Source: Ferrimonas marina
GTDB lineage: Bacteria > Pseudomonadota > Gammaproteobacteria > Enterobacterales > Shewanellaceae
Direction: 5' to 3'
Length of the DNA stretch: 64,000 bases
Assembly: GCF_900129905.1 (NCBI RefSeq)
Contig: NZ_FQXG01000001.1
Coordinates: 434,001-498,000 of the forward strand
In this document: positions 62,805-64,000 of the stretch, piece by piece
Numbering within the stretch: position 1 is the stretch's first letter
How the letters are laid out: every line of letters begins with the position of its first letter
Translations under genes and position numbers: made by a program
The notes under the pieces: generated by a model
What the model was told of the DNA's origin: nothing
Seen by the model: only the letters and a program-made list of their open reading frames with translations
The model's database searches: none

Positions 62805-63817
62805 GGTGTCCGATTTCTGATGTAGCGGTTCACTGCGTTGTTGTGCTCACGCAGGGTTCGCGAAAATTGGTGGCTACCGTCGCCCTTGGAGACGAAGTAG
62901 AGGTAGTCGCTCTGGTCCGGGTGCGCCGCCGCCTCCAAACTCGCCAGCGAGGGGTTGGCGATGGGGGTCGGGGTCAGGCCATTGATGCGGTAGGTGTTGT
63001 AAGGCGTCCAGGTATCCAGGTGCTTGCGGGTGATCCGCCCCTGGTAGTCCTCCGCGCCGTAGATCACCGTCGGGTCCGTCTGCAGCCGCATCCCCAGGTT
63101 CAAGCGGTTAACGAATACTGAGCTGACCAGCGGGCGCTCCTCCGGGGTGCCGGTCTCCTTCTCGATGATGGAGGCCAGGATCAGCAACTCGTAGGCGTTT
63201 TTCAGCGGGATCGAAGTGTCGCGCTCCTGCCATACCCGTTCCAGCTCTGTGGTCATGCGGCGGTATGCGCGCAGCAGGATCGCCCGGTCTTCGGTGTCCG
63301 CGGTAAAGGCGTAGGTGTCCGGGAACAGCCAACCCTCAGGGTTGCTCTGCTCAGTGGCCAGCAGCGCCTGCAGTTGGTCAACGTCCTCAATGGTGGTGGT
63401 GACCCGGGGGTGCTGGTGCAGCTGCTCCAGCCACTGCGTCACCGTGCCCCCTTCCACCAGGGTGATCTGAAACTGCAGCTCATCGCCGGCAACCAGGTGG
63501 GTCAGTGCATCACGCAGACTCATCTGCGCGTCCAGGCCGTAGGTGCCGGCCTTGATCGCGGTCAGTTCCGGCTCCAGCCGCAGCGCCAGGCGCGCCCACC
63601 AGGCGGAGTCGATCACCCCGGCCTGTTCCCATTGGTTGAGCAGACTGCTCAGGCTCTGCCCCGGTGCCAGGGTCAGCTCGGTGGTCTGGCCCAGCGCCAG
63701 TGGGCGCTCCAGGGTCTGCTGGGTTTGGTAATAGAGATAGCCACTGCCAGCAAGGGCAGCGGTGATAGCCAGGCTTCCTGCCCAAACGGCTCCTTTTATC
63801 CAAGGCTTCAACGCCAT
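62801..63817 (-). CDS. mltG: Endolytic murein transglycosylase MltG
   Basis: 338 residues: one N-terminal membrane helix (about 10-29), LysM-like region, then the YceG core with [22 protein letters not shown] (catalytic Glu in IEKET) and [34 protein letters not shown] near the C-terminus. It cleaves nascent glycan strands in the inner membrane and sets glycan length. It overlaps tmk by four bases, as in many gammaproteobacteria. Confidence 0.95.
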   Translation of the reverse strand: MALKPWIKGAVWAGSLAITAALAGSGYLYYQTQQTLERPLALGQTTELTLAPGQSLSSLLNQWEQAGVIDSAWWARLALRLEPELTAIKAGTYGLDAQMSLRDALTHLVAGDELQFQITLVEGGTVTQWLEQLHQHPRVTTTIEDVDQLQALLATEQSNPEGWLFPDTYAFTADTEDRAILLRAYRRMTTELERVWQERDTSIPLKNAYELLILASIIEKETGTPEERPLVSSVFVNRLNLGMRLQTDPTVIYGAEDYQGRITRKHLDTWTPYNTYRINGLTPTPIANPSLASLEAAAHPDQSDYLYFVSKGDGSHQFSRTLREHNNAVNRYIRNRTP

Positions 63818-64000
63818 AAGGTTCCCGCTTCGGTAATAGTTTGAATCGTTGGGTGAATAGGGAGGGGTCGACCGTCCAGCTCAATCAGCGGTACCAGCCC
63901 CATCAGGCAGTTGCTGATAAAGGCTGCCTGACAGTCCTTCAGCTGCGCGACGGACAGTGGTGCCACCCGCACCGGCAGGCCGAGACTTGGCAGCAAGCTC
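63808..64000 (-). CDS. pabC: Aminodeoxychorismate lyase, C-terminal part (cut by window edge)
   Basis: About 64 C-terminal codons of a minus-strand gene whose start lies beyond the right edge. SVAQLKDCQAAFISNCLMGL and VPLIELDGRPL match the end of PabC (fold-type IV PLP lyase forming 4-aminobenzoate for folate). It overlaps mltG by 10 bp, and pabC-mltG-tmk-holB is the usual order, which supports the call despite the short fragment. Confidence 0.82.
   Translation of the reverse strand, partial: SLLPSLGLPVRVAPLSVAQLKDCQAAFISNCLMGLVPLIELDGRPLPIHPTIQTITEAGTLWR

Overview
The window is a chromosomal segment of a marine-type gammaproteobacterium. Gene content and order (matP-like / lon-like / fabA / rmf / DUF3466 / uup / glutaredoxin / rlmKL / zapC / pyrD / NAD-glutamate dehydrogenase, then DUF2835-pepN, prc-proQ-msrC, letA-letB-rsmF, tatD-pilZ-holB-tmk-mltG-pabC) resemble the Shewanella/Ferrimonas side of the Alteromonadales. 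The high GC content makes a Ferrimonas-like organism my best guess. This is inference from synteny and protein resemblance, not a database match. No rRNA or tRNA genes were recognised.

Layout. (1) 0-2.3 kb: two inner-membrane proteins (FUSC-like, NhaP-type antiporter). (2) 2.4-11.3 kb: an accessory-looking block with an AT-richer, gene-poor stretch, a tyrosine recombinase behind a near-consensus LexA box, a truncated MatP-like ribbon-helix-helix protein, a two-gene glutaryl-CoA module (gcdH plus a class III CoA-transferase), a small secreted protein behind a highly structured leader, and a second tyrosine recombinase behind a perfect 14-bp inverted repeat with a 6-bp spacer. Copies of a palindrome, TTACCACATGTGGTAA, occur only in this block and at the promoter of the next gene. 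(3) 11.3-28.7 kb: conserved core genes for lipid synthesis (fabA with a FabR-like operator), stationary-phase ribosome hibernation (rmf), translation and rRNA modification (uup, rlmKL), division (zapC), pyrimidine synthesis (pyrD) and amino-acid catabolism (1611-residue glutamate dehydrogenase). (4) 29.2-30.2 kb: a tightly coupled operon of four small unrecognised proteins. (5) 30.4-45 kb: envelope and export genes: a DUF2860 porin-like protein, a BamA/TamA-like barrel, an RND efflux pair, tandem paralogous helix-turn-helix regulators, and a DUF1302 / DUF1329 / YCF48-like / MMPL cluster. (6) 45.2-64 kb: housekeeping genes: pepN, an NSS transporter, prc-proQ-msrC, the LetAB lipid-transport genes with letA split in two, a fused SpmAB-type protein, rsmF, and the pabC-mltG-tmk-holB-pilZ-tatD run, cut off in pabC at the right edge.

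The part most worth follow-up is 2.4-11.4 kb. It sits where Enterobacteria keep matP next to the lon-like gene. It combines an SOS-type promoter, two recombinases, a shortened MatP-like DNA-binding protein and a private palindrome. One palindrome copy overlaps the matP-like promoter region and another overlaps the lon-like promoter. Whether these parts form one system is a hypothesis.
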